Shown one piece after another: positions 44,954-56,210 of a stretch of DNA of 64,000 nucleotides. The notes beneath the pieces were generated by a model, which was not told where the DNA came from, ran no database searches, and saw nothing but the letters and a program-made list of their open reading frames with translations. How positions within the stretch are numbered: position 1 is the stretch's first letter; each line of letters begins with the position of its first letter. Source of the stretch: Xenoacremonium recifei (taxonomy: Eukaryota; Ascomycota; Sordariomycetes; Hypocreales; Nectriaceae); the NCBI GenBank assembly GCA_012184525.1, contig WOFQ01000009.1, forward strand, positions 843,564 through 907,563, in the 5' to 3' direction. Made by a program: the position numbers and the translations under genes.

Positions 44954-46211
44954 TTATAAACGACTTGCGAGGTCCTTCATTGTAACCCTTGCGCGCTCCC
45001 TCACCTCCTCGACAATCTCCGCCGCGGATTGAGCCTGCTTGATCAGCCCAATTCCCGTTCCCCTATTTTCGTCAGTCAGTCAATTGAATCCCCAAAAGTT
45101 CCGCAGGTCAACTTACGCCCATGACTTGGTCATCTTGCCCGCCTCCTCCTCGGAGTATTCCTCTTTCAAGTTCTTCAAGCACTCGTCAAACGACGCGCCA
45201 GCCATGAACTTCTCATGGATCGGGCTAACGATGGCGCGCCCGTCATACAGAGGACCCCAGAGCTTGTTCTCATTGATCTGGTCGTTGAAGGGTGATCTGG
45301 GCACTATAAGCGGCGTGACTTGGATGTTGGGGGAGGAGACCTACTTGAAGGTTGAGATGCCACCGTCTGAGGTCTCTATTACCTGCTCCTTGCGGAACTG
45401 AGGGTAAATAGACTCATGAGCTACAACGAACTACATGCTCTCGTCAGTTCAGATCATCGTAAAAAAGAATCACAGATAAGCCACTTACTCGTGTGCCCAT
45501 AACAACTCCCTCCGCACCTAAACACCATCAGCAATCAGCAACTCCATCTCAACATCGCGAACATAACTCACCCAACGCCATCGCCGCCGCAACGCTCCTC
45601 CCATCTGCAATCCCACCGGCCGCCATCACCACCACATCCCCATCCCCAACCATATCTCTCACCTCCGGCACAAAACTGATCACGCCCGCCCCCCGTCGAA
45701 ACTGATGCCCTCCCGCATCAACACCCTGACAAACCACCACATCCGCCCCATCCCGCACCGCCTCCCTCGCCGCCTGCACATTCCCAACCTGCACAAACAC
45801 CCTCGGCGGCCTCTCCAGCCTCTTCAACCACTTAATCATCTCCCCATGCGGCCGCTCCTCTCCCGGCGCAAACAACCACACAGCCACCGGCGCATGCCGC
45901 GCCAGCACCGGCAGCGCAGTGGTCGCAAAGTGCGTCACGGAGGGGTGGCTGGTGACGAAGCTGGCGCCGACGGGGAGCGGCTCGGACGGTGCGGCGCCGA
46001 GCAGTGCGCGGGCTTCGCGCAGGTCGGCGTCGAGTTTGGTGATGTCGGGCGAGAGCGGCGTGAGGTTGACGGTTGAGGCGATGAAGCCGAGGCCGCCGGC
46101 TTTGGTGACTTCGGCGGCGAGGCGCGGACAGGCGGCGCCGATCATGGGCGCGTTGGCGATGAGAGGGGCTTTGGTCCAGGAGAACCAGGCATGGAGTTTG
46201 GAGGGGCTCAT
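44954..46211 (-). CDS. Nitronate monooxygenase (2-nitropropane dioxygenase family)
   Basis: Five exons, in order 46211..45572, 45517..45489, 45430..45345, 45296..45117, 45062..44954 (347 aa); exon 2 is only 29 nt. It is an FMN-dependent TIM-barrel enzyme oxidising alkyl nitronates. The sequence shows NAPMIGAACPRLAAEVTKAG and GLGFIAST at the N terminus, GADVVVCQGVDAGGHQFRRG (family xxGxxAGGH motif with the conserved His), VVVMAAGGIADGRSVAAAMA, and AEGVVMGTRFVVAHES (phosphate-binding end of the barrel). The C terminus (KSWAGTGIGLIKQAQSAAEI) contains the usual G-G-I-like segment. Some introns have weak signals (donor GTAGGT in intron 3, no good branch point), but every junction preserves frame and family order. 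Likely role: detoxification of nitronates such as 3-nitropropionate-type compounds. Confidence 0.9.
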
Positions 46212-46621
46212 GATGACCGTTGGATCAGTAGTTGGTGGTTGTTGATCTTAGGTGATGAGAGTCTTAAATGAGCCCTGGGGTTGAGGATTTCCACCTGATA
46301 GAAGAAACTGTAGTGGAAGTTGTCTCCCCTTCTAAATGCCGTAAGCTTATGCGTGCCATCTCGGGATGCCGTGGGATTACCAATTGTGGGATCACAGTGA
46401 TGCTTTGATTCGTCCGTTGGTCTGGGGAAGGGAAGCTGTTGAATGACATAACCGACAAAGATCGGAACATCTCCGAGGAGGTTACGGAGTAGAGGCAACA
46501 GCGGCAATAACGGTATCATCGGAAAGATTCATCATATAACGAATCATTGTCACTCTCGCTCATTCTCGGGTGTTCACATTAAATTAGACTTTTATATAGA
46601 ACTCTTCCAGCTTGTTACCCC
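46212..46621. other. Intergenic, 410 bp
   Basis: Between two minus-strand genes; no supported feature. Confidence 0.5.
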
Positions 46622-47778
46622 TTAAAACCGGCTGACAATCTCTGGCGGCTTGTTGTTCAACACATCGTCAATCTCCTTGAGAATCTCAGGCGTCAACTTG
46701 TCCACAATCGCCACAGCCTTGCAGTTCTCGTACACCTGCTCGGGGCTGCTGGCGCCCGTGATAGCTGAGCTAACATTCTTGTTAGCCAGCACCCACGCGA
46801 GCGCCAGCTGGCTCTGCTTGACGCCCAGACGCTCGGCGATGGGCTCCAGCTTCTTGACCTGCTCGACGATGCCGTCCCACTTGGCCTTGTCGGTGCGCTG
46901 CCAGAAGCCGTTGATGAACTCGACGCCCTTCTGCGCGAACCGCGAGTCATCGGGGATGCCGTTGCGGTACTTGCCCGACAGGATGCCCTGTCGCATCGGC
47001 GAGAAGACGGTGAGGCCCAGTCCGATCTCACGGTACAGGTGCGCAAACTCGTGCTCGACTTTCTGTCGGTCCAGCATGTTGTATGCCGGCTGCTCCATCA
47101 CCGGTCCGATCAACCCCAGCTTGTCGGCGTACCGCCACGCCTGTGCGATCTCGTCCGCGTTCCACTCAGAAGTGCCCCAGTAGAAGGCCTTCCCGGTGTT
47201 GATAAGGTGGTTGAAGGCGCGCACCGTCTCCTCCATGGGCGTCTGACGATCAGGTCGGTGGGCGTAGATCAGATCGACGTACTCGAGCCCGAGACGCTTC
47301 AGGGCGGCGTCCATGCCCTCGATGACGTGCTTGCGCGAGAGACCCTTGTTGTTCACGACGTTGTCGCCAAAGGCACCGCCCCAGTACAGCTAGTCTGGTG
47401 TCATTGGGGTGTTTCCTTGACTGCCACGGGAACATCCTCTAGGACTCACCTTGGTAGAAATGACCAGGTCGTTGCGTTTCCAGCCGTACTTCTTGATGGC
47501 CTCGCCCATGACCACCTCAGACTCGCCACCGGCGTAGGCCTCGGCGCAGTCAAAGAAGTTGACGCCGCAATCGTAGGCGGCCTTCATACAGGCAAAGGTG
47601 CCCTCTAGATAGTCCAATTATCAGCATGTTTCCAGCTTTCAGATCTTGAGAACAACGAACCTCGGTCGACGTGACCTCCATACGTCAACCATCCTCCCAG
47701 GGAGATGGCAGAGACCTGGAGTCCTGAACGGCCCAGGAACCGGTACGTCATGGGGGGCATATCCTCTGGCTTCGACAT
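46622..47778 (-). CDS. Aldo-keto reductase, Kv-beta-like subfamily
   Basis: Three exons, in order 47778..47661, 47604..47450, 47389..46622 (346 aa). The first donor is the less common GTTCGT. The protein begins MSKPEDMPPMTYRFLGRSGL, then ISLGGWLTYGGHVDREGTF. The AKR catalytic tetrad is visible: Asp in NFFDCAEAY, Tyr in AEAYAGGESE, Lys in LVISTKLYWGG, His in IYAHRPDRQTPMEET. NADPH-binding elements follow (GTSEWNADEI, QPAYNMLDRQKVEHEF, FSPMRQGILSGKYRNG, the late AITGASSPEQVYEN). The order and spacing correspond to the potassium-channel beta-subunit-like AKRs common in fungi. The substrate is unknown; a role in reducing reactive aldehydes or in stress response is plausible. Confidence 0.92.
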
Positions 47779-50700
47779 GGTAGCGGTGTGTGTATCTGCT
47801 CGTGAGAAACTGTGGGCAATTGTGTGATTGATTTGTTATCAGAGATGGTTCTCGCGCCGGTTTTATAGCTCTACAGCTTCGGACAACTGTATTCCGTCTC
47901 TCTTCAGGAGGCAGCTTCGACGTACGAGTCGGCCGCCTTTATTCGAGCTCATGCGGGGCAACCGCCGCTTTTCCCAGCTAATTCCCCACCAAGACATTTC
48001 GGCGAGCGAATCGAGAAGTCAATCCCCCAACGGGGATAAACGGCATGGAGCGTGTAAGTCTTTCATCATGGACTCCTGTCGAAGCATTTCTAAGGCTGGT
48101 TCATGTCAGAGGCACATTCAGCCGGTGCTTCCCCGGATTCAATGGGGCGTTAACTCCCTTATCTCCCACGTTTTGCCTCCAGAACACCATCTCGAGGTCG
48201 CCGAGTTTGCTGTCTGGGGTGAGAGCTTGTGGTTGATTGCTAAGCAGCCCCTCCCTGCCATGAGGGACAACTTTCGATCGACCCTGACATAAACGAACGA
48301 CCATGATGGGTAGTTGGACTGCCCCTCCTTCTGATTTGCCGGCAGTGAATAGCTGGAGCTTGGTGCCGGCTCCTCGTTCCGGATTTGTTAACGACCAAGA
48401 AGACCATGAGGAGATCGACAAGAGGTCGATCCGTTGCAACGGTCTAGAGGCGTTAACCTGGATCTATGCCTGAGAATGAACAAGTTACAATTTAGCCGCG
48501 AAGGATTGAGAATTGAGTTTTCGGACAGCACTACTCCGAGTTTTCTTGATGCTTCGTGTAAGTGGTGCCCCATAGGCGATGGATGACTCCTCGCCGGTAG
48601 ATCTCCTACCCTAGAGCGAAATATCCAACTAATTAGCATCCCCAACTTCTCTGTGTTTGGGATCGTGGTCGTTGAAGGATCTAGTGCGGGTCTGCTGCTT
48701 TCGTTTATTTTAGATGGATGGGTTTCTTGTCTGGTCTATCTCCATGGCTCCTTGACTTGCGCGAATTGCTAGGAAAGTGACTACCAAACCGCAGTTTCTT
48801 TGCAAAACAAAACCAATACCCAACATCATAGAATGTCCTCATGGGTCGGCTCAACCCTCTACGGGCCACTTCCCACGAAGAAAGGAAACCATTCAGTGTA
48901 TTCTCTTGTCCATGTAACGAGAGCCTATTGCCCTCCCCCCTTCCAATGGCAGACAAGGCCAGAATTCATCTTGGCATGTCAGTGAACCCGCACACACGGT
49001 CAATACCAAGCCTGAAATCGATATGTGCGACTGTGGCTGCTTACAGCCACCTTGACGGCGTATGAATCTCTAATTTCTCACATTTGTCAAGCTATTTGCG
49101 TATGCCTGATCTCTCTTGTTGTTAGAGCAGGTATAATGGGCGGTGATTGGTTAACTCGAGACTCGGCCTCATTAAAAGCACTCCTTGCAGTAGCAAATTG
49201 GAAAGCATCTCTGGCACACAAATTTCCGTCTCGAGCATCGCATCTGTGCTTCATGCATCGGTTCTTTTCACGGCTTGGTCAAGAGCCGGCAACGCCAACA
49301 GGCGAATCTGAACGAACAAGGTCCCGACTCCCGAGGCGGTGGGGAGGCCTGAGACAGTTTTACAGGTTGTCTTGCCAATATGTGAAGCGGCCCGCACGCT
49401 GACTCAGACTAAGAGCTCGGCTGCTGGGCGGGCAACGCAGCCGTTGGCATTGGGTAAGATGGTTGCGATAGACGAAAACTCCAAGCTATGCCCAAGGTCC
49501 AATCGAATGGAGGATAGCATTTCGACGTGGCATGTTGTCTGTCTTTCCAGTCTTGTCATTGCGGAGAAATTAGGCATCGGCCGGCTATGAACAAGCTTCT
49601 GCATACGGGACTGAACGAATCAAATCTTTCGCCTATTCGCGGTTACATTGGCGGTAAAGGTGCATGGGTATAATAGTAGGGCGGCTCGAGATGCATGTCG
49701 ATGCTTGGCAAGCCTGCGAGGGTCGGTCAACAACGCAAAGATGAGGAGGTGACATGGGTTGCTGCGAGACCTGTTGGTCCTCATTTTCCCTGGACGGGAA
49801 GCGTTGGTCGTAGCCGAGGCCAGCGCCAACAGTCTCATCCAGTCCGGTAAATGCAAGGGAACGAAATAGAAATGACGGTCAGAGACAGTAATTATAGCCC
49901 ATCTGGCATCGTCGAGCAGCATTGACATGCTGGACGACGGAGAGCGAGTTACGAATAACCTGGCCCGTCTCGGTCGAAGATGGATACGGCATCTTTGCGG
50001 GGACTGAGGGCCGATCATCCTAGCTTCTTAGAGCCCTGAACCCGTCGTTGTCAGGGGGCAGCTCCGAGCTGCCAATTGCACACCTTCTGGACGGAGTAAC
50101 GGCCATGTTTAACTCATTTTAGAGTGTAAATCTGGTCGAAGAGCTGGCTCCGTTGAAGTGCAGATCTCGGCCAGCGGCAGAGCTCAGGATGGACGGCAAT
50201 GGCTCCTCCATTGCCTTACCCATCGTGACAGGAGTTGAAACGTGAGCAGGTGTTCATTCTGCCAAGGTGCCAATCAGGAATCCATTGACGGGCGCTAACA
50301 ACGCCCGCTTCTCTGCAGGTGTCTGGCATACATGGGCATGGAAGCAATAGCGGCTTGGACGGGTCCGACAGCTCAAGCCCTGGAGCCTCATCAACGAGTC
50401 GTGAAGGTTTAGCGAGGCTTATTAGAGCGTGAGAGAGTACTGCGAGGAATCACGGGGGGCGACGAAGAGGCATAGACGTGCAGAGCGCAGTATGGTTGGC
50501 GAAGCACCCCCTGTTGCATGTCGTTGATCCATCTGGATTGCGTTTCGATGTCAAGGCGGACGGACGAAATTTGTTGGGCAGCTGGCCCGGCCAAGTCAGT
50601 AATCATGTCCGAGGTGATATCCCGTCCTCGCAAACCAGGTCATCTCTCCCCGTCTGGCCCGTGGCTCTCGGCGCACGGTCTCGACGAGAGACGAGATGTA

Positions 50701-52404
50701 GGCCGGCCGAAAGCAGCAGCTGGCGATGGCCCGGTACTTGGGCGAAGGCTGGGAGATTGCGCGGCGGTCGAGGTACCACCCCGGAGGTCCCGCCGAAGCC
50801 AGCTCCACCGATGGCCGCCTCAGTGGACAGACAGTGCCCGAGTCAAGACTCAGTGAGCGATCAAGCGGTCGGGGCCCTGGTCCCTAGTCGGATGGAGGCA
50901 AGGGCAGGCCAAGGACTGAAAATGGAGTCTTGATTGTTGAGATGATGTCGATGAATTGCGGCGGTCAGATCAGGCGAGGAGGAGTTGAGGAGGGCGAGCC
51001 TCAGGCAGAAGGGCGGACAGACGGGAGTGAGGCAGGGCAGGTGCGCAGCAACTTATTAAGGTATGGCAGGGACGAGGCGGAACCATGGAACGGCCACTGA
51101 GGCGCTCTCAGCAGAACAGCAAAGCAAGGCGGAGTGGATTCACCTCGCTGCTGCGGCGTAGTTATAACAATAAGCAACAGGCGCCAATGCATTGTTATTG
51201 TGGTGGCTGTTAATCTCAATAACTCGTGTCTCCGGCCTGAGGTAGCGCTCGCTTTCAGCGGTTTAATTCACTAGAGTCTGGGTAACCTTCCAGTGCAACA
51301 GGCAGGGTCCCGTCTCCAGCTCCAGTGGTCCGCCCTCCCCCCAGCGCCTGCCCTGGGGCTCGTTCCAGCCAGTTACAGCGCCCCCCCAGCTGTGGCAGCG
51401 CTCCACCGCCCAGCCCCAAAAAGCGCTTGCGCCTGCACCTGAGCGCCCACTGCATCCGTCCGTCCTGAGGTATCAACCCGCTCCGCTCCAGGCCTCGCCC
51501 GCCCAATCTCTCTCCCTCTTCCCCTTTCCTCCACCCGTCCCGTCACCTTCTCAACCATCCATCCATCTCTCCATCTCATCCCATCGCATCCTCCGTCCAG
51601 CAGCACCTGCGACGTCCTCCGGGAGCCCGTCTCCTTCTCCCTTCTCCTCCTCCCTCTCCTATCCTTTACTCTCCGCGAGCGATCGGCCCTCGACACGACT
51701 CGACGATCCGAACCTTTCGACTCGCCTCGACTCCGTCCCTGCAGGTGAGTCTCCCGGCGTTTACCCTATGAGAGTCCAGAGCGTCTGCGGATCGGGCCTG
51801 GATTTGCCGCTCGACAATGCTGAGGTGTGCCTGGCCGCCTCCCCCGAAACCTTACTCGGGCTGGCTTCGGGCATCACTCCCGTGCCATTCCCCCATCCTT
51901 CCATCCTTCTGTCGCATGCGCCGGATCCAGGGGGGCGAAATACTTGGGGCTTGCTGCGTTGTCTCGTTTTCTGTGGCGGAGACAGGTCGAGGCTGAGGCA
52001 CCACCGATTGGGTCTGGGAGGACGCAGCAAGAGCCTTTTTTGCCGCTGCCGCGTTCACCAACCTGCAGGACATGCTTACTGCCACTTCCCGTCCTCTCCC
52101 TCACACCAACGAACAGCAAGCAGACCACATTTTCCCGTTCTCCAACTCTCTTCCCCCTTTCACCTTTCTCCGACCACGCTAGAAATCTTAATCTCGCCTT
52201 CGATTTCCATCAAGCGCTGACCGCCTTTCCTGAAGTTTGTTGACAGATATTACCGACATTTCACCCAACTCGGATCGACTCGTCCCGATCCTGCATATTG
52301 CTTACCACCACCCGACCCATTACCATAGACCTCGTCGACACTCCTCCGCTTTGTCGCTCAAGCATCCGAACGGTGGCCCTCTGTGACCACCTTCCGCCGC
52401 CGCC
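47779..52404. other. 4.6 kb divergent intergenic region
   Basis: No convincing gene between the AKR (-) and casein kinase (+) starts. 47779-51400 has only short, motif-free frames. From about 51440 the sequence becomes strongly CT-rich (CCTCTCCTATCC, CCATCTCTCCATCTCATCCC), which looks like the leader of the kinase gene with a 5'-UTR intron (see 51745-52246). Confidence 0.6.
51745..52246 (+). other. Probable 5'-UTR intron of the casein kinase gene
   Basis: GCAG-GTGAGT donor at 51745 and GCTGACC branch point plus GTTGACAG acceptor ending at 52246, about 160 nt before the start codon. At ~500 nt it is much longer than the coding introns. Inferred only from splice signals. Confidence 0.45.
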
Positions 52405-53888
52405 ATGGCCTCGTCCTCTTCGAACGTCGTCGGCGTCCATTACAGGGTCGGCAAGAAGATCGGAGAGGGTTCTTTTGGTGTCATCTTCGAAGGCACCAAC
52501 CTGCTGAACAACCAGCAGGTCGCCATCAAATTCGTGCGTGCCCTCCGGCATTCCATTGATTCAAGACTTCCAATCACACAGTCCATTAACACGTTTTCGA
52601 CAGGAACCCCGAAAGAGCGACGCACCCCAACTTCGAGATGAATATCGAACCTACAAGATCCTTGTTGGTTGCCGTATGCCTCCTTGTCCCCGAGTTGTTT
52701 TGCAATGCAACACTAACAGTCCTCGTAGCTGGTATCCCCAATGTGTACTACTTTGGCCAGGAGGGCCTTCACAACATCTTGGTGATTGATCTCCTCGGCC
52801 CTTCCCTTGAAGACCTGTTCGACCATTGCGGTAGAAGATTCTCCATCAAGACCGTGGTCATGGTTGCCAAGCAGATGCTCTCACGAGTGCAGACCATCCA
52901 CGAGAAGAACCTTATCTACCGCGACATCAAGCCCGACAACTTCCTCATTGGCCGCCCCGGAACCAAGGCCTCGAGCGTCATCCATGTCGTCGATTTTGGC
53001 ATGGCCAAGCAATACCGTGACCCCAAGACGAAGCAGCACATCCCTTACCGCGAGCGGAAATCCTTGTCGGGCACTGCTCGATATATGAGTATCAACACCC
53101 ACCTGGGCCGCGAGCAGTCTCGACGAGATGATCTTGAAGCTCTTGGCCATGTCTTCATGTACTTCCTCCGTGGAGGACTTCCCTGGCAGGGCCTCAAGGC
53201 TGCGACGAACAAGCAGAAGTATGAGAAGATTGGAGAGAAGAAGCAGACCACTGCGATCAAGGATCTTTGCGAAGGTTTCCCGGAGGAATTTAATAAGTAT
53301 TTGACCTACGTGCGAAACTTGGGATTCGAAGATACTCCTGACTACGACTACCTCCGCGAGCTCTTCACCCAGGCCCTCAAGAACACGGGCGAGGTGGAGG
53401 ACGGCGAGTACGACTGGATGAAGATCAGCAAGGATTCGGGAAAGGGATGGGATTCGATGAAGAACCACAGCGCTGCTTACCTCCACAACCCAAACGTTCG
53501 ACCCGGCCCTTCCCAGATGGAGCTGCACAGCGGCCACCGTCCGGGGAATACGAACTCTCACCAGCAAGCGCAAAACCTGACCGTGGGCCGTTTAAACGCC
53601 GCGCAACCCCCCCCTCCGTCACCGATCAAACAGATGGGCAAGCAGAGAGATCGGCCAAACGCCCCCGGCGCATTGTCGCCGCAACGGGGCAATGGGGTGG
53701 GGGGTCTCCGCGATATGGCAACGCCGACTGGATCGACTCAGGCACAGTTCCAGAACAGCAACCAGAATCTGCCCCAGCCGAGGGTGTCGCAGCAGGGACC
53801 AGTGGTTCCTCCGGCCCAGGCTAACGGACAGTCTCAGCCTCAGCCCAGCGGCTTCCAGAAGTTGATGAAGACGCTCTGCTGCGGCTAG
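52405..53888 (+). CDS. Casein kinase I, membrane-anchored YCK1/2 type
   Basis: Exons 52405..52533, 52604..52673 and 52729..53888 give 452 aa. The second junction uses donor GTATGC so that the protein reads ILVGCPGIPNVYYFG, the invariant CK1 sequence. Catalytic features: Gly loop GEGSFG (20-25), Lys42 (VAIKF), YRDIKPDNFLI with Asp132, DFG at 155-157, the CK1 signature YRERKSLSGTARYMSINTHL, and REQSRRDDLEALGHVFMYFL. The C-terminal ~130 aa are Gln/Pro-rich, and the protein ends LMKTLCCG. A terminal Cys pair like this is palmitoylated in yeast Yck1/2 and anchors the kinase at the plasma membrane. Roles in the family include nutrient sensing, endocytosis and morphogenesis. The kinase domain is essentially full length with nothing missing. 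Confidence 0.96.
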
Positions 53889-54949
53889 AGGCCTCTCAAT
53901 AGGACTCTGGGGAACTCTGGTTACATCATCTGCGCCAGCCCTCCCCGCGACGGTCCATAGCCGAGGAGCACGTCATTCCGAGAGCGGTAGTCTTTGTGAG
54001 TGGAGAGTTGCTCCTCCTTCGAATGTGCTTGATAAACGGGAGCCACCATCTGAGGGACATCTTCTCACTCGGCTGCACGGGAGCTTGGCGAACATGGTTG
54101 ATGGGGAAGCGCGTTAGAATGCCGCAGTTGAGCTTCGCGCGTGCTGTTTTGCAGTCGAGCTCGGACGTGTACCATCTCCATCCTATAGAATTCGTCCGGT
54201 TCTGTTTTGAGATGTTACCCATTACGACCAAAAAAACGATCAAAGAGAGAACTCGCATCATAGCATGGATACTGGCTTCGGACTCCAGGAGGGCCTTTTC
54301 TTCTTTTCTTTTCTCATGTTGGCATTTCATCACGAAACTATACTACTAAAACACGTTCAACATTGCAGCGCAGCACGGCGCATAGCGGTCGAGTGGGACG
54401 GCATTGGGTTCGGTTGAGTCTTGTTTCTTTTCTGTGTCTTTTCTCTCCCCACGATGTTTATAATAACTGGGTCTCGCCCGAAAGTCGAGATTGGAAGTAC
54501 AATGAGGAGGGCTGATTGATGTGAGGTGGCAATACGAGCGTGTAGCACGTCTTGTGTGTTTGTGTCTGTCGAGGAGAGTGGCATACGTCGGCGGAGGTAG
54601 CGTGGGGATGCAAGGACCGCTTTGACAGGGTTGAGGTTCAGGGAACGGGATTTGTCTGAGAAATGAAGATAGATTAGGGAGTACTTGTCTGGTATAACTT
54701 TCTTAATGGTGCAAAAGCAAATAAAAAGAGTAGGCGTGGCCTATCCTATTTTGCCCGGTTAAATTATTGATGCTCGCCGACGGTCGAACCAGTGATAATA
54801 AGTTTTCATATACGTAACATTACACGACATTCCCTTCCATCTCTATGAGTCCCGATGCCAACAATATCCCGTGTCATACATATTTTCCCGATGGCGTACA
54901 AGACATTGACAGACAAGTAAATAATCCCGCGACCAAAAAGTGTGGTAAA
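53889..54949. other. Convergent intergenic region, 1.06 kb
   Basis: Between the stops of the kinase (+) and the p24 gene (-). No coding signal. Confidence 0.55.
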
Positions 54950-55738
54950 TTAGGTCAGCTTTTGCTTGATGAAGAAGGATCGGAGATGCGACAGCTGCCA
55001 AGCACAGGTGATGCCGAGGACAACGAGCTGGATGATAATCCAGCGGATGACACGGGCATTTGTTGATTCGGACTGGTCACGGAACTCGGCCTCACGTTCC
55101 TGTGCAAACGAGATGGTTAATATGTTGGTCGACCCTGGTTTGAGCTGTGTGCTCGCGGACAAGGAGACTTACTCGCTGGAAGACTTGCTCCCTTCGGATG
55201 TCGTTCAGGCGGGCATTGAGGTCCTTGACACGGGTGGTGATGTCCTGGATCTTGGTCTTGTCACTGCTCTCAATCTCGTTGGTCTCGCCAATGACTAGGT
55301 CGAGCGATAGGCGGATGCCGCCGTTGGGGTTCTTGGACGACAGCCACGATGAGCGGCCCGAGCTGGAGCTGGGTGTGAAGCACAGCTTGTGGTCACCAGC
55401 GTCAGCGGCGCTGAAGGTGAAGCGACCCGACGCAGAGCCCTTCTGCGAGACGACGCGGTGGTCGTTGTCGAAGATTTCCTGCGAGGTGTGTTAATAGCCT
55501 GCACGTGCTCGTCGCGGATCGGAGGGAAACACACGTCAACGGAGATATAGATGCTGATGCCGTCGTGCTTTTCCCAGGCGTTGACCCGGTCGTCCCATTC
55601 CGCGGCCTCGTAGTGGCCCACGACGAGCGTGTCCTTGGGCAGCTCTTCGAAGAAGCACTTGGGGGTCGAGCCGTCGATGTAGAAGTACAACGCGTTGGCG
55701 ACGGCGCTGAGCGACAGCAGCGGGAGGAGGGCCCTCAT
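54950..55738 (-). CDS. p24-family cargo receptor (Erp1-like, GOLD domain)
   Basis: Three exons, in order 55738..55535, 55478..55173, 55099..54950 (219 aa); all introns are phase 0. A signal peptide (residues 1-16, MRALLPLLSLSAVANA) is followed by the p24 alpha/Erp start LYFYIDGSTPKCFFEELPKD, TLVVGHYEAAEW, a GOLD domain (EIFDNDHRVVSQKGSASGRF, then SAADAGDHKLCFTPSSS), a coiled coil (RVKDLNARLNDIRREQVFQR, then EREAEFRDQSESTNAR), one membrane span at about 187-209, and a short cytosolic tail RSFFIKQKLT. The FF plus basic residues in the tail are the COPII/COPI sorting signals of this family. It works in ER-Golgi vesicle cargo selection as part of hetero-oligomeric p24 complexes. The divergent partner is SWC4. 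Confidence 0.94.
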
Positions 55739-56210
55739 GGTGAACGAGTCTGGACGGACGGAGCTGCTGAAGCAATTGGCGATGATGATGTTGTCCGCGG
55801 AGGGAGACGGGCGGATCGGTTCGAGGGCAGGTCGAGGATGTTACGATCGCAGGAGATGCTGGCTTTCACCCTTGGGCCATGGGAAGCTGCCACGTTCGAA
55901 AAGCGGCCGTCAGGGGGGAGCGCGGTCACGTGGCGATAAGACAATCGGGGCCGCTCCAACGCGTAAACGACTTGGGGACCTTCAGTCCGGAAGTTCAATT
56001 GACAGACATAAAAAATTAGCGGTCGCAAACAAACACTCGTTCCCAACGCCACGTTACCGATCGAGTTTATTCAAGGCCTTGCGGCGCTACATCGGTCAAA
56101 TCGCAGTGTGCCTTTGATGACTGCGCCGATGAAATCGACCTGCTAATCCGCCTTGGACCGCCCACGCTTCGCCGACCAGGACAACGCCCCGAACCAGCCT
56201 CGCGGTCGCC
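55739..56210. promoter_or_regulatory. Divergent promoter of the p24 and SWC4 genes
   Basis: 472 bp between opposed start codons; no distinct motif recognised. Confidence 0.5.
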
